Of a stretch of DNA of 64,000 nt, positions 9,532 to 17,435 are shown piece by piece. Each line of letters starts with the position of its first letter. Positions within the stretch are counted from its first letter, which is position 1. Below the pieces are notes generated by a model. The model saw nothing but the letters and a program-made list of their open reading frames with translations, searched no databases and was not told the DNA's origin. Source of the DNA: an uncultured Macellibacteroides sp. (lineage in GTDB: Bacteria > Bacteroidota > Bacteroidia > Bacteroidales > Tannerellaceae); NCBI RefSeq assembly GCF_963667135.1, contig NZ_OY762974.1:1116001-1180000 (forward strand), read 5' to 3'. The position numbers and the translations under genes were made by a program.

Positions 9532-10146
9532 TTACCTAACAAAGAAATCCAGCAGTTTATGTTCGCCAATATATCCTTGAAGGTGATCATCAATACTAAC
9601 AGGACCAACGCCCACCGGAGTACCGGTAAAAATCAGATCGCCAATCTTAAGCGTAAAAAACTGGCTTACGTAAGCAACAATCCTGTCAACGGTAAAGAGC
9701 ATATCGCCGGTATACCCTTCCTGCACTTTTTTACCGTTAATGTCAAGATGAAAAGATAGCTTACCTATATCTCCAAGATGACTAAGCGGCAAAAAAGAAC
9801 CTACCACTGCCGAATTATCGAATGCCTTGCTGATTTCCCAGGGTAATCCCTGCGAACGAAGTTTACGTTGCAGGTCTCTGGCTGTAAAATCAATTCCTAC
9901 AGTTACTTCATTATAGTAACGGTGGGCAAAACGTTCGCCTATATTTTTTCCTAAACGATCGATCTTGACCACAATCTCCGTTTCGTAATGAACCTCTTTT
10001 GAAAAGTCTGGAATAAAAAATGGCTTTCCATCTTTCAGCAAAGAGGAATCCGATTTCATAAAGATCGTTGGTTCCGATAATTCTAACGTATTATTCAGCT
10101 CTTTATTGTGAGCCGCGTAATTCATTCCAACAGCGATAACCTTCAT
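9532..10146 (-). CDS. fumarylacetoacetate hydrolase (FAH) family protein
   Basis: A 204-residue single-domain FAH-family enzyme. It begins IAVGMNYAAHNKEL, carries the metal-binding acidic residues in HYETEIVVKIDRLGKNI and GIDFTARDLQRKLR, and has the conserved GDLIFTGTPVGVGPV block. Members act as oxaloacetate decarboxylases, acylpyruvate hydrolases or isomerases of 2-hydroxyhepta-2,4-diene-1,7-dioate; the precise substrate cannot be read from sequence. The gene lies 43 bases after rex and 12 bases before porU, and is likely co-transcribed with both. The length matches the short acylpyruvase (YcgM/FAHD1-like) group, and acylpyruvate or oxaloacetate is my best guess. Confidence 0.88.
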   Translation of the reverse strand: MKVIAVGMNYAAHNKELNNTLELSEPTIFMKSDSSLLKDGKPFFIPDFSKEVHYETEIVVKIDRLGKNIGERFAHRYYNEVTVGIDFTARDLQRKLRSQGLPWEISKAFDNSAVVGSFLPLSHLGDIGKLSFHLDINGKKVQEGYTGDMLFTVDRIVAYVSQFFTLKIGDLIFTGTPVGVGPVSIDDHLQGYIGEHKLLDFFVR

Positions 10147-10189
10147 TGTTTTCTTATTTAAATTATGTACAGAAGTGCAAGAACCCGAA

Positions 10190-10831
10190 TTAGGGTTTCA
10201 TTCTATTGAACATCAAAGCAAGGTGAGCATACAAAGACGTGTTTTGTACTACAATATGTTCGGGTACACGAATACGGAACGGGGTAAAGTTCCACAAGGC
10301 TTTAATACCTTCGGTAATAATATAATCGGTTACTTCTTGTGCTTTATCAACCGGTACTGTAATTATACCAATCGTTGCTCCGTATTGTTTCTGCTTGTCA
10401 GGGAATTCACTCATGTGATAAACCGGAATTCCATTTATGTTGGTTCCCGAAAGTTCTTTACGCACATCAAATCCGGCAACTATTTCCAAGCCGTACTGGC
10501 TAAGACCGGTATCCTGCAGCAAGGCTGCTCCCAGACTACCCACACCAAAAAGAAAAGCTTTGTGCTGACTGTTAAATCCCAAAAAATCTTCGAGCACATC
10601 GATTAAAGTATCTATCTCGTACCCGACCCTGGTTTTACCTGAAATATTGACAAATGAGAGGTCTTTAGCCACCTGGCTTGGATCGACATTTATTTCTTTT
10701 GCTATCTGTGTAGACGAAACCGACATCTCACCTCTTTGTTTTAACAACTTTACAAAGGCCAGATACCACGGAAGCCTTCTAAGGGTAGGTTCAGGTACCT
10801 TCCAGTTTAGTTTTAATTCATCGTTAGCCAT
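10190..10831 (-). CDS. rex: redox-sensing transcriptional repressor Rex
   Basis: Rex senses the NADH/NAD+ ratio and represses fermentation and respiration genes when NADH is low. The 213-residue protein has an N-terminal winged helix (TLRRLPWYLAFVKLL, then VSSTQIAKEINVDPSQVAKD), the wing with SGKTRVGYE, and a Rossmann domain with the dinucleotide loop FGVGSLGAALL. It ends in the usual domain-swapped helix. Its start is 36 bases from a perfect 8-bp inverted repeat (10844-10867) that overlaps a -7 promoter element, consistent with autoregulation. Downstream, on the same strand and close-spaced, come the FAH gene, porU, porV and ispF. Confidence 0.95.
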   Translation of the reverse strand: MANDELKLNWKVPEPTLRRLPWYLAFVKLLKQRGEMSVSSTQIAKEINVDPSQVAKDLSFVNISGKTRVGYEIDTLIDVLEDFLGFNSQHKAFLFGVGSLGAALLQDTGLSQYGLEIVAGFDVRKELSGTNINGIPVYHMSEFPDKQKQYGATIGIITVPVDKAQEVTDYIITEGIKALWNFTPFRIRVPEHIVVQNTSLYAHLALMFNRMKP

Positions 10832-10843
10832 TTTGTTGTTACA

Positions 10844-10867
10844 TATTTTTGGTGAGGCACAAAAATA
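10844..10867 (-). promoter_or_regulatory. rex promoter -7 element inside a perfect inverted repeat
   Basis: TATTTTTG (10844-10851) faces CAAAAATA (10860-10867) across an 8-base spacer. On the minus strand the second arm reads TATTTTTG, a full match to the Bacteroidetes -7 element TAnnTTTG, placing transcription initiation about 20 bases before the rex start at 10831. No TTTG -33 box is seen at the usual spacing. A palindrome over the promoter suggests a repressor site, perhaps for Rex itself, but it does not match the classical TTGTGA-N6-TCACAA Rex site well. Confidence 0.45.
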
Positions 10868-10921
10868 CTATTTTTTTTGCAAATCCTAATAAAAGAAAGA
10901 GATACAATTGACTTTCCAATC

Positions 10922-10971
10922 AAAAAACGAATTGGGTGTGTCGGTTAACCAACACACCCAATTCGTTTTTT
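10922..10971 (-). terminator. strong bidirectional-type terminator after pepD
   Basis: A perfect 20-bp inverted repeat (10922-10941 with 10952-10971) encloses a 10-base loop. The stem is G+C-containing in the middle (CGAATTGGGTGTGT) and ends in six A/T pairs, so it yields a hairpin plus U-run on either strand. It sits 14 bases past the pepD stop and separates pepD from the rex run. Confidence 0.93.
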
Positions 10972-10985
10972 ATGCACCTTCTATC

Positions 10986-12440
10986 TTATATGTTTTCGAG
11001 TGTTTCTGTAAGAAATGCCCAAACCTTCTGAACAGAGGCAATATTTACCCGTTCGTCCGGAGAATGTGGATGTTCAAGATCAGGACCAAAAGAAATCATA
11101 TCCATATCCGGATAGGCGCCCTGAATAATGCCGCACTCCAATCCGGCGTGCATAACCTTCACATTAGGGGTTTTCCCAAATTTCTTTTCGTACACCTTTT
11201 GCATGATGCTAAGGATTTCCGATTTTATATTCGGTTGCCATCCTCCGTATGCTCCTCCGTACTCTACTTTAGCTCCGGCAAGCGCAAAAACACTTTCCAG
11301 ACTTGAGCAGATTTCTTCTTTTCGGCTTTCCGAAGAACTACGAGTCAATATCTTTATTTCAATTAATTCGTTGGATTTTTTTACAGAAGCAAGATTCGAC
11401 GATGTCTCAACTGTTCCGGGAAAATCCGAAAGCATGCTGGTAACTCCGTTCTGACATCCTTCGATCGCATTGATAAGATCGTCCTGAATCTCTTCGGGAA
11501 TAAGCGAGGCAGGTAACTCAGCTGGTTCGGCAGTAAAAGATATGTTGTTTTCAATACTGGTATATTCTTTACGGAAAATATCCTGATAATCGGATACCAG
11601 TTCCCAAAGCGCTTCCACATTATCACCCGGAATAGTAATGATTGCCACGGCTTCACGTGGTATTGCATTGCGTAAGGATCCTCCGTCTATCGTTGATAAA
11701 CGAGCACCATAATCGCGTACCGCTTCTTTTAGAAAACGGAACATCAACTTGTTGGCGTTGGCTCTTCCCAAGTGAATATCAACACCGGAATGACCGCCTT
11801 TCAGTCCGGAAAGAGTCAGCTTAACTGCCTCATCACCTTCTGGAATAAGGAAATCTTCCTTAAACTGGAACGAAATATTCAAATCCGCACCTCCGGCGCA
11901 ACCAACAAATAGTTCGCCTTCCTCTTCGGAATCGGCATTAATAAGAATTTGTCCTTTCAAAAATCCGGGTTTAAGACCGAATGCTCCATCCATACCAACC
12001 TCTTCGTCTACTGTAAACAGCGCCTCAACCGGACCATGTTTCAGTGATTTGTCGGATAGTACCGCCAGAGCAAGAGCAACCCCAATGCCATTATCAGCTC
12101 CTAATGTAGTATCTCTTGCCGTAACCCAATCGCCATCGATATAGGCATCAATCGGGTCGGTCTCAAAATTGTGAACAGTTGTTGAGTTCTTCTGGGGAAC
12201 CATATCCAGATGGCCCTGTATTATTACTGTCTTGCAGCCTTCCATTCCAGGCGTAGCCGGTTTTCGGATAACAATATTTCCGGCGTTATCCTGCTGGGTT
12301 TCCAAGCCCGATTCTTTTCCAAAAGCAAGGATATAACGGGTAACCGCTTCCATATGTCCGGTAGGACGTGGAATCTGAGTAAGGTCATGGAAATAACCCC
12401 AAACATGCTGAGGAGAAAGATTTCTGATTTCTGCTGCCAT
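10986..12440 (-). CDS. pepD: aminoacyl-histidine dipeptidase (cytosolic nonspecific dipeptidase, M20)
   Basis: PepD is a cytosolic zinc dipeptidase of family M20 that hydrolyses Xaa-His and many other dipeptides. The 484-residue product matches the family's usual length. Visible metal-site blocks are VIIQGHLDMVPQ (first His), TTLGADNGIGVALA (bridging Asp), TVDEEVGMDGAFGL (catalytic and metal Glu), LINADSEEEGELFVGC, and the C-terminal HAGLECGII and GPDLEHPHSPDERV. The lid-domain block GGHSGVDIHLGRANAN is also present. It follows the YbhN-like gene by about 45 bases on the same strand and ends at a strong terminator. Confidence 0.95.
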   Translation of the reverse strand: MAAEIRNLSPQHVWGYFHDLTQIPRPTGHMEAVTRYILAFGKESGLETQQDNAGNIVIRKPATPGMEGCKTVIIQGHLDMVPQKNSTTVHNFETDPIDAYIDGDWVTARDTTLGADNGIGVALALAVLSDKSLKHGPVEALFTVDEEVGMDGAFGLKPGFLKGQILINADSEEEGELFVGCAGGADLNISFQFKEDFLIPEGDEAVKLTLSGLKGGHSGVDIHLGRANANKLMFRFLKEAVRDYGARLSTIDGGSLRNAIPREAVAIITIPGDNVEALWELVSDYQDIFRKEYTSIENNISFTAEPAELPASLIPEEIQDDLINAIEGCQNGVTSMLSDFPGTVETSSNLASVKKSNELIEIKILTRSSSESRKEEICSSLESVFALAGAKVEYGGAYGGWQPNIKSEILSIMQKVYEKKFGKTPNVKVMHAGLECGIIQGAYPDMDMISFGPDLEHPHSPDERVNIASVQKVWAFLTETLENI

Positions 12441-12485
12441 AATAGAAGTAAATAATTTACATTGAACTGATAAAATAAAAAAAGA

Positions 12486-13493
12486 TTACTTATTCGCAAC
12501 TTTCGGTTTTTTACTATTTGTAACCGAAAGTGCCACAATTCCAGCCAGCCCCACAAGACCGAACCATACAGTCTGCAGAGTATGTACTACCAAAGCAAAA
12601 GCAGCGGCATCGTTTTCGTTTACACTAAAACACACCAAAGTGGCAATTACCATAAAATGCCACGGGCCAATTCCTCCCTGAACAGGTACTGCTACACCAA
12701 TGCTACTCATTGTAAACGCAATCAATCCAACCGTAACACCCAGGTCTTTGGTAAAATCAAACGCGTAAAATGTTATATAAAAGTAAAGAAAGTAACCAAC
12801 CCAGATTAACAGGGTATAGATTATAAACTTACTTTTCTCTTTCATGAACCAAACCGAGCGTATTCCTTCCCACATGCTATACAGGGTGGCTTTGATTTTT
12901 TTCACCAAAGTAAAATGCTTCATATAGGTAAATACGAACCACACTATAATTGCGATTGTTACTGCCGCTACATAAATCCACAAAGAGGTGAATGTTGCCT
13001 GAAATCCTTCAAGCAAAGCGGGATTTTTTGAGAAAAAACTTAAAAAGAATCCAAAATTGGATACAAAGATAAACGCGGTAATCAATCCAACGGTTATCGT
13101 ATCCATCACTCTGTCTACCAGTAAAGTTCCAAACAATTTGGAAAATGAAATTTTGTCGTAACGTGACACTACTCCGCATCTCCAAACCTCTCCCACACGT
13201 GGAAGAACCAAATTTACAGCATAGTTCCCAAGAACTGCCCAAATTACATTACTTCGTTTAGGACGGTCGCCCAAAGAGCGGATAAGCAATTCCCAACGTA
13301 AGCCGCGGATTACATTAGCCCCGGCACCAAATAACAATGAAAACAAGATGATATCATAACGAACACCTTCCTTAATTACCTTCATAATTACGGTAACATC
13401 CATTTTTCTGTAGAGAAACCAGAGCAATAATACTCCAAAAGCAAGAGGAAGACATATCTTAAGAATTGTACGGAGCGTGCTCTTAAATTCCAT
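12486..13493 (-). CDS. YbhN/AglD-type integral membrane protein (lysylphosphatidylglycerol synthase TM family)
   Basis: A 335-residue polytopic membrane protein with about eight hydrophobic segments and the family blocks RGLRWELLIRSLG, NLVLPRVGEVWRCG, LLVDRVMDTITVGLI and PVQGGIGPWHFMV. This is the flippase-like domain of PF03706 (AglD/MprF N-terminal family), proposed to move lipid-linked or aminoacylated lipids; no aminoacyl transferase domain is attached. Substrate unknown. It is divergent from rsmA with 96 bases between their starts. A minus-strand TAnnTTTG element at 13540-13547 gives a leader of about 40 bases. Confidence 0.88.
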   Translation of the reverse strand: MEFKSTLRTILKICLPLAFGVLLLWFLYRKMDVTVIMKVIKEGVRYDIILFSLLFGAGANVIRGLRWELLIRSLGDRPKRSNVIWAVLGNYAVNLVLPRVGEVWRCGVVSRYDKISFSKLFGTLLVDRVMDTITVGLITAFIFVSNFGFFLSFFSKNPALLEGFQATFTSLWIYVAAVTIAIIVWFVFTYMKHFTLVKKIKATLYSMWEGIRSVWFMKEKSKFIIYTLLIWVGYFLYFYITFYAFDFTKDLGVTVGLIAFTMSSIGVAVPVQGGIGPWHFMVIATLVCFSVNENDAAAFALVVHTLQTVWFGLVGLAGIVALSVTNSKKPKVANK

Positions 13494-13523
13494 TACACAT
13501 AGGGTACTTTAAATTATTTGTTG

Positions 13524-13547
13524 TACTTTTGTCCATCTGCAAAGATA
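13524..13547. promoter_or_regulatory. divergent -7 promoter elements for rsmA and the YbhN-like gene
   Basis: On the plus strand TACTTTTG (13524-13531) matches TAnnTTTG and would start the rsmA-mgtE transcript about 50 bases before its ATG. On the minus strand CAAAGATA (13540-13547) is the same element facing the other way, with a CAAA (-33-like) at 13565-13568 at slightly short spacing. The two promoters are so close that polymerase binding at one should exclude the other. Confidence 0.5.
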
Positions 13548-13589
13548 AGCATAAAATTCAAATACAAACAATTTACACCAAAGAAGTGG

Positions 13590-14402
13590 ATGAGATCGGT
13601 AAAACCTAAAAAATCTTTAGGACAGCATTTCCTTAAAGATCTGAGCATTGCCCGAAGAATCGCCGAAACGTTGTCTGAATACAAACACCTACCCGTTCTT
13701 GAGATTGGCCCGGGGATGGGAGTACTCACGACTTTTTTACTGGAAGAAGGACACGACTTGTCTGTTGTTGAACTAGACAGAGAATCGGTGGCCTATTTAA
13801 ATGAAAATTTCCCTTCGTTGGCAGGAAGAATCCTTGGCGAAGACTTTTTAAAACTTGATCTTGACACCTTATTCAAAGGACAATTTTGTGTTATCGGAAA
13901 TTACCCATATAATATTTCTAGTCAGATTTTCTTTAAAGTTTTAGATTATAAAGAGGTTGTTCCTTGTTGTTCCGGAATGATCCAAAAAGAAGTGGCCGAA
14001 AGGCTTGCTTCCGGTCCGGGCAAAAAAGCATATGGCATATTAAGCGTATTACTTCAAGCCTGGTACGATATAGAATATCTTTTCACTGTTGACGCATCCG
14101 TATTTAATCCGCCTCCAAAAGTGCAAAGCGCAGTAATACGAATGGTGCGGAATAATCGTGTATCACTGGGATGCGACGAAAAACTTTTCAAATCGGTAGT
14201 CAAGACATCTTTTAATCAGCGACGAAAAACATTGCGTAATTCAATGAAGCCGCTGCTTGGTAAAGAATTTCCCAATTACGCTTTACCAATCTTCGATAAA
14301 CGACCTGAGCAATTATCTGTTGAACAATTTATCGAACTAACGCTTATCAGCGACGCATATCTGAAAACTATTGGAGGAATCGTTCTTCCTGAAAATGAAT
14401 AG
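13590..14402 (+). CDS. rsmA: 16S rRNA (adenine1518/1519-N6) dimethyltransferase
   Basis: RsmA (KsgA) dimethylates two adjacent adenines in the last helix of 16S rRNA late in 30S assembly. From ATG 13590 the protein has 270 residues and begins MRSVKPKKSLGQHFLKD, the family's signature start. The frame is open upstream to 13518, but that would add a basic tail overlapping the predicted promoter, so I reject the longer form. The AdoMet loop VLEIGPGMGVLTTFL and the catalytic block GNYPYNISSQIFF are clear, as is NPPPKVQSAVIR near the C-terminal helical domain. Its stop overlaps the likely mgtE start. Confidence 0.96.
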   Translation: MRSVKPKKSLGQHFLKDLSIARRIAETLSEYKHLPVLEIGPGMGVLTTFLLEEGHDLSVVELDRESVAYLNENFPSLAGRILGEDFLKLDLDTLFKGQFCVIGNYPYNISSQIFFKVLDYKEVVPCCSGMIQKEVAERLASGPGKKAYGILSVLLQAWYDIEYLFTVDASVFNPPPKVQSAVIRMVRNNRVSLGCDEKLFKSVVKTSFNQRRKTLRNSMKPLLGKEFPNYALPIFDKRPEQLSVEQFIELTLISDAYLKTIGGIVLPENE

Positions 14403-15753
14403 AGGTATGATTGAGCTTACGAAAGAATATATTGAGGGGGTGAAAAATGTCATTGAGAATAAGAATGACACGGCCACAGTAGATATGTTGCAGGAACTAT
14501 ATCCTGCAGATATTGCCGAGATATTTCAGGAACTAAATCTGGAACAGGCAATCTATCTGTACATGTTGATGGATGGAGAAAAGGCCGCTGATGTTCTGAT
14601 GGAACTCGACGAGGAAGATCGTCGCAAGTTACTGAAAGAACTTCCCAGCGAACTGATTGCCAAGCGTTTCATCGATTTCATGGAAACCGATGATGCCGTA
14701 GATCTTATGCGTGAGCTGGATGAAGACACCCAAGAGGAAATTCTTTCGCACATTGAAGACGTTGAACAGGCAGGCGACATTGTTGACTTGTTAAAATACG
14801 ACGAAGATACGGCCGGGGGGTTGATGGGTACCGAAATGATCGTGGTAAACGAGAACTGGAGTATGCCAAAATGCCTTGAAGAAATGCGTGTACAAGCCGA
14901 AGAAATGGATGAGATCTATTACGTGTACGTAGTGGATGACGACGAACGCCTCCGCGGTGTTCTTCCATTAAAGAAAATGATTACCAGCCCTTCTGTTTCC
15001 AAAATCAAACATGTAATGAAAAAGGAACCTATCGCAGTAAGGGAAAGCGATAGTATTGAAGAGGTAGCTCAGACCATTGAGAAGTACGACCTTGTGGCGC
15101 TTCCTGTTGTTGACAGTATAGGACGTTTGGTTGGACGAATAACTATCGACGACGTAATGGACGAAATACGTGAACAGCACGAACGCGACTATCAGTTGGC
15201 TTCGGGTATCTCGCAGGATGTTGAAACTTCGGATAATGTCTTTTTGCAAACTGCAGCTCGTCTGCCCTGGCTCCTTATCGGAATGATAGGAGGACTGGGA
15301 AACTCTGTCATTTTGGGAGGATTTGAGAACGGACTGGCTGCCAATCCAAAGATGGCTCTTTTTATTCCGCTTATCGGGGGAACCGGTGGTAATGTTGGAA
15401 CTCAGTCGTCTGCTATCGTGGTGCAGGGTTTGGCAAACAACTCTCTTAAACCGGGAAATATAACGAATCAGGTGCTTAAAGAGTCTGTTGTGTCGCTTAT
15501 CAATGCCAGCATCATTAGTTTAGTCGTATTCATTTACAACTTCTTCATGCTGGACGACCGGGCTATAACCGCTTCGGTGTCACTTAGTCTCTTTGCCGTA
15601 GTCATGTTCGCCAGTATCTTCGGAACCCTTGTCCCAATGACTCTGAATCGCTTCAAAATAGACCCGGCCCTTGCGACAGGACCGTTTATATCCATTACAA
15701 ACGATATTATTGGCATGATGATCTACATGTTTATCACAGCAGCATTATCGTAG
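14395..15753 (+). CDS. mgtE: magnesium transporter MgtE
   Basis: MgtE is a homodimeric, Mg2+-gated channel of the inner membrane. The 452-residue protein has the acidic MgtE N domain (about 20-130, many Glu/Asp), a pair of CBS domains (about 140-265; phrases such as RLRGVLPLKKMI and LPVVDSIGRLVGRIT) and five C-terminal membrane helices. These include the pore-lining block IGGTGGNVGTQSSAI and the conserved late TNDIIGMM aspartate. Its likely ATG (14395) overlaps the rsmA stop; ATG 14407 is an alternative. The overlap suggests translational coupling with rsmA. Regulation in the family is by cytosolic Mg2+ binding the N and CBS domains. Confidence 0.95.
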   Translation: MNRGMIELTKEYIEGVKNVIENKNDTATVDMLQELYPADIAEIFQELNLEQAIYLYMLMDGEKAADVLMELDEEDRRKLLKELPSELIAKRFIDFMETDDAVDLMRELDEDTQEEILSHIEDVEQAGDIVDLLKYDEDTAGGLMGTEMIVVNENWSMPKCLEEMRVQAEEMDEIYYVYVVDDDERLRGVLPLKKMITSPSVSKIKHVMKKEPIAVRESDSIEEVAQTIEKYDLVALPVVDSIGRLVGRITIDDVMDEIREQHERDYQLASGISQDVETSDNVFLQTAARLPWLLIGMIGGLGNSVILGGFENGLAANPKMALFIPLIGGTGGNVGTQSSAIVVQGLANNSLKPGNITNQVLKESVVSLINASIISLVVFIYNFFMLDDRAITASVSLSLFAVVMFASIFGTLVPMTLNRFKIDPALATGPFISITNDIIGMMIYMFITAALS

Positions 15754-15790
15754 CATTCCTATTTCAACAATAACATTCGTTCAAAACGCA

Positions 15791-15835
15791 AAGCAGGGAT
15801 TGTATTCCGATGATATCGGTATGCAATCCCTGCTT
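15791..15835. terminator. hairpin between convergent mgtE and TPR genes
   Basis: A 21-bp inverted repeat with two mismatches (15791-15811 with 15815-15835) and a 3-base loop; the outer twelve pairs (AAGCAGGGATTG) are perfect. It lies midway between the convergent stops at 15753 and 15844, so it probably ends both transcripts. The flanking T-runs are short, making the terminator call less secure than the hairpin. Confidence 0.65.
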
Positions 15836-15843
15836 ACATTTAG

Positions 15844-16806
15844 TTAGAATATTCCTCCTTTGTACAAGGAATCAAAATTAGCGTGCTGACCTTCTAATTT
15901 CTTTGCTTCCTCTCCTTGAGGATCTAAATTAATTGCTTGTTTAAGATCTTCGAGCGCTTCTTTTGATTTTCCCTGCAGATTAAAAGCACGACCTCGTTCG
16001 GCGTAAGCTTTTGCAAAGTCGGGTTTCAATTCAATGGCTTCAGTAAAGAATGCTACTGCTTCAGCTAATTTATTTTCTGATATAAGGAGTTTGCCTTGCT
16101 TTAAATATGCATCCTCATTAAAAGGGTTAAGATCCAATACATACTGATAATCTTCGCGAGCCGCTTCGGCATCTCCCATCGACTCATGAATGCTTCCACG
16201 CAACAGATAAGCGGCTTCTTCTTCAGGCGATAGAACAAGAGTCTTCTCTACATCTTCAAGGGCCTCAGCTTCTTGCCTCATAGCCAACAAGACTTCGGCA
16301 CGAGAAAGATATGCTTCCATATAATCATCCTTCAGAGCAATTGTACGGGTCAAATCTGCAAGGGCGTTGATTAAATCATTTAATCCCTGATGAGCCTTGG
16401 CTCGCAAATAAAAAGCATTTGCGTTTACATCATCAGCCTCAATCACATGGGTACTTCCTTCAATTACTGCCTCATAACGCTCCATCATATAAGCCAGATT
16501 GGCTCGACTTATCCATACAGGCAAATGCTCGGGTTCCTCGGAAACCATTTGATCATATATCAACGATGCTTCTTCTAACTGATTCATAGCAACATGTGCT
16601 GCAGCCAGGTAACTTTTTGTTTCAAAATCGGATTGCAATTTCAATGCTTCCTGAAAACATTTGATGGCATAAGCAACCTGTCCCATCTTTTGGGCTCTGA
16701 TTCCGTCGTACTTAAAGATATCAAAATTCTTTTTGTCTTCTTTCGCCTTTGTCTCTTCAGCTGATTCTGAATTCCCCGAAAACAGCGATGTAAAGAAATT
16801 TCCCAT
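15844..16806 (-). CDS. tetratricopeptide-repeat protein
   Basis: A 320-residue protein made of about eight TPR units from residue 38 to near the end; repeated blocks include GQVAYAIKCFQEALKL, PVWISRANLAYMMERYEA, AFYLRAKAHQGLNDLINA, AYLSRAEVLLAMRQEAEA, AYLKQGKLLISENKLAEA and AYAERGRAFNLQGKSKEA. The N terminus (MGNFFTSLFSGNSESAEE) is short and not a signal peptide, so the protein is probably cytosolic and acts as a scaffold. A -7 element CAAATATA (minus strand, 16827-16834) lies about 20 bases upstream and implies a very short leader. No partner can be named. Confidence 0.85.
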   Translation of the reverse strand: MGNFFTSLFSGNSESAEETKAKEDKKNFDIFKYDGIRAQKMGQVAYAIKCFQEALKLQSDFETKSYLAAAHVAMNQLEEASLIYDQMVSEEPEHLPVWISRANLAYMMERYEAVIEGSTHVIEADDVNANAFYLRAKAHQGLNDLINALADLTRTIALKDDYMEAYLSRAEVLLAMRQEAEALEDVEKTLVLSPEEEAAYLLRGSIHESMGDAEAAREDYQYVLDLNPFNEDAYLKQGKLLISENKLAEAVAFFTEAIELKPDFAKAYAERGRAFNLQGKSKEALEDLKQAINLDPQGEEAKKLEGQHANFDSLYKGGIF

Positions 16807-17112
16807 AAGTAATTATTTTAATGACGCAAATATATAAAAATCATTTATCTTTCTAATATTATTATTCACATAAGTGCTTGGTTTTAGTTTCAAACTAAAT
16901 GCATGCACCATCTAATAATTTATATTATATAACTTTTATGACCATTTTTGCTATCAAATCAAATATTTACCACCTCAAAGGTTTCGTTTTTCAATTTTTT
17001 CACAAAAAAGGGCAGGCGACTTTCACTCGTTTGGTTACCTTTGCCTCCGTTTTGTAACCAGGCGTAGTCGTTACCAACTCTCCGGTATATGGCAGCCATC
17101 TAAACTAATTGT
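16807..17112. other. intergenic region upstream of the oad operon
   Basis: This 306-base gap holds the TPR gene promoter at its left end (minus, 16827-16834), a plus-strand TACCTTTG element (17036-17043) that probably drives the oad operon with a leader of about 60 bases, and a small inverted repeat GGTTAC/GTAACC around 17033-17060 within that leader. A 46-codon minus-strand frame (16959-17099) is listed separately. I recognise no known riboswitch. Confidence 0.55.
16959..17099 (-). CDS. possible small protein, 46 residues, antisense to oad leader
   Basis: A minus-strand frame from ATG 17099 to TGA at 16959 reads MAAIYRRVGNDYAWLQNGGK and ends LKNETFEVVNI. Its composition (balanced, with Trp, Tyr and charged residues) looks more protein-like than most chance frames here. 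Against it, the frame covers the predicted oadG -7 element, its start is only 13 bases from the oadG start facing away, and no ribosome-binding site or own promoter is evident. I do not recognise it. It could be a chance frame, a remnant, or an antisense product. Confidence 0.25.
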   Translation of the reverse strand: MAAIYRRVGNDYAWLQNGGKGNQTSESRLPFFVKKLKNETFEVVNI

Positions 17113-17382
17113 ATGGAAAACTTGGAATTAGGCCTATTATTATTATTCGTTGGAATGACCACCGTATTTGTCATTCTTCTGATAGTTATTTACCTTGGAA
17201 AAGGGTTAATCGTATTAGTAAATAAGTATGCGCCGGAAGAGGTTATTGTTAAAAAACAACCGCCATCAAATTCTTCCGGATCTTCATCCACCCTTCCATC
17301 TACCACTTTGGCAGCCATTGTTTCGGCCGTTGGTGTTGCAACTGAAGGAAAGGGAAAAGTAGTGAAAGTGGAAAAAATATAA
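17113..17382 (+). CDS. oadG: oxaloacetate decarboxylase gamma-chain family protein
   Basis: An 89-residue membrane-anchored small subunit. A single N-terminal helix (GLLLLFVGMTTVFVILLIVIY region, about residues 6-28) is followed by a soluble tail with a Ser/Pro-rich linker (PPSNSSGSSSTLPS). OadG/MmdD-type subunits anchor the alpha carboxyltransferase to the sodium-pumping beta subunit in the inner membrane. Order gamma-alpha-beta on the plus strand supports the call. The alpha gene starts 53 bases downstream. Confidence 0.85.
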   Translation: MENLELGLLLLFVGMTTVFVILLIVIYLGKGLIVLVNKYAPEEVIVKKQPPSNSSGSSSTLPSTTLAAIVSAVGVATEGKGKVVKVEKI

Positions 17383-17435
17383 TCAAAGTATTACTATTGT
17401 ATCCTTAAATATTAAAAACTCACAATTGAAATATC

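Noticed and set aside
9157-9759. 200-codon plus-strand open frame
   Set aside because: Antisense to porU and the FAH-family gene, both strongly supported.
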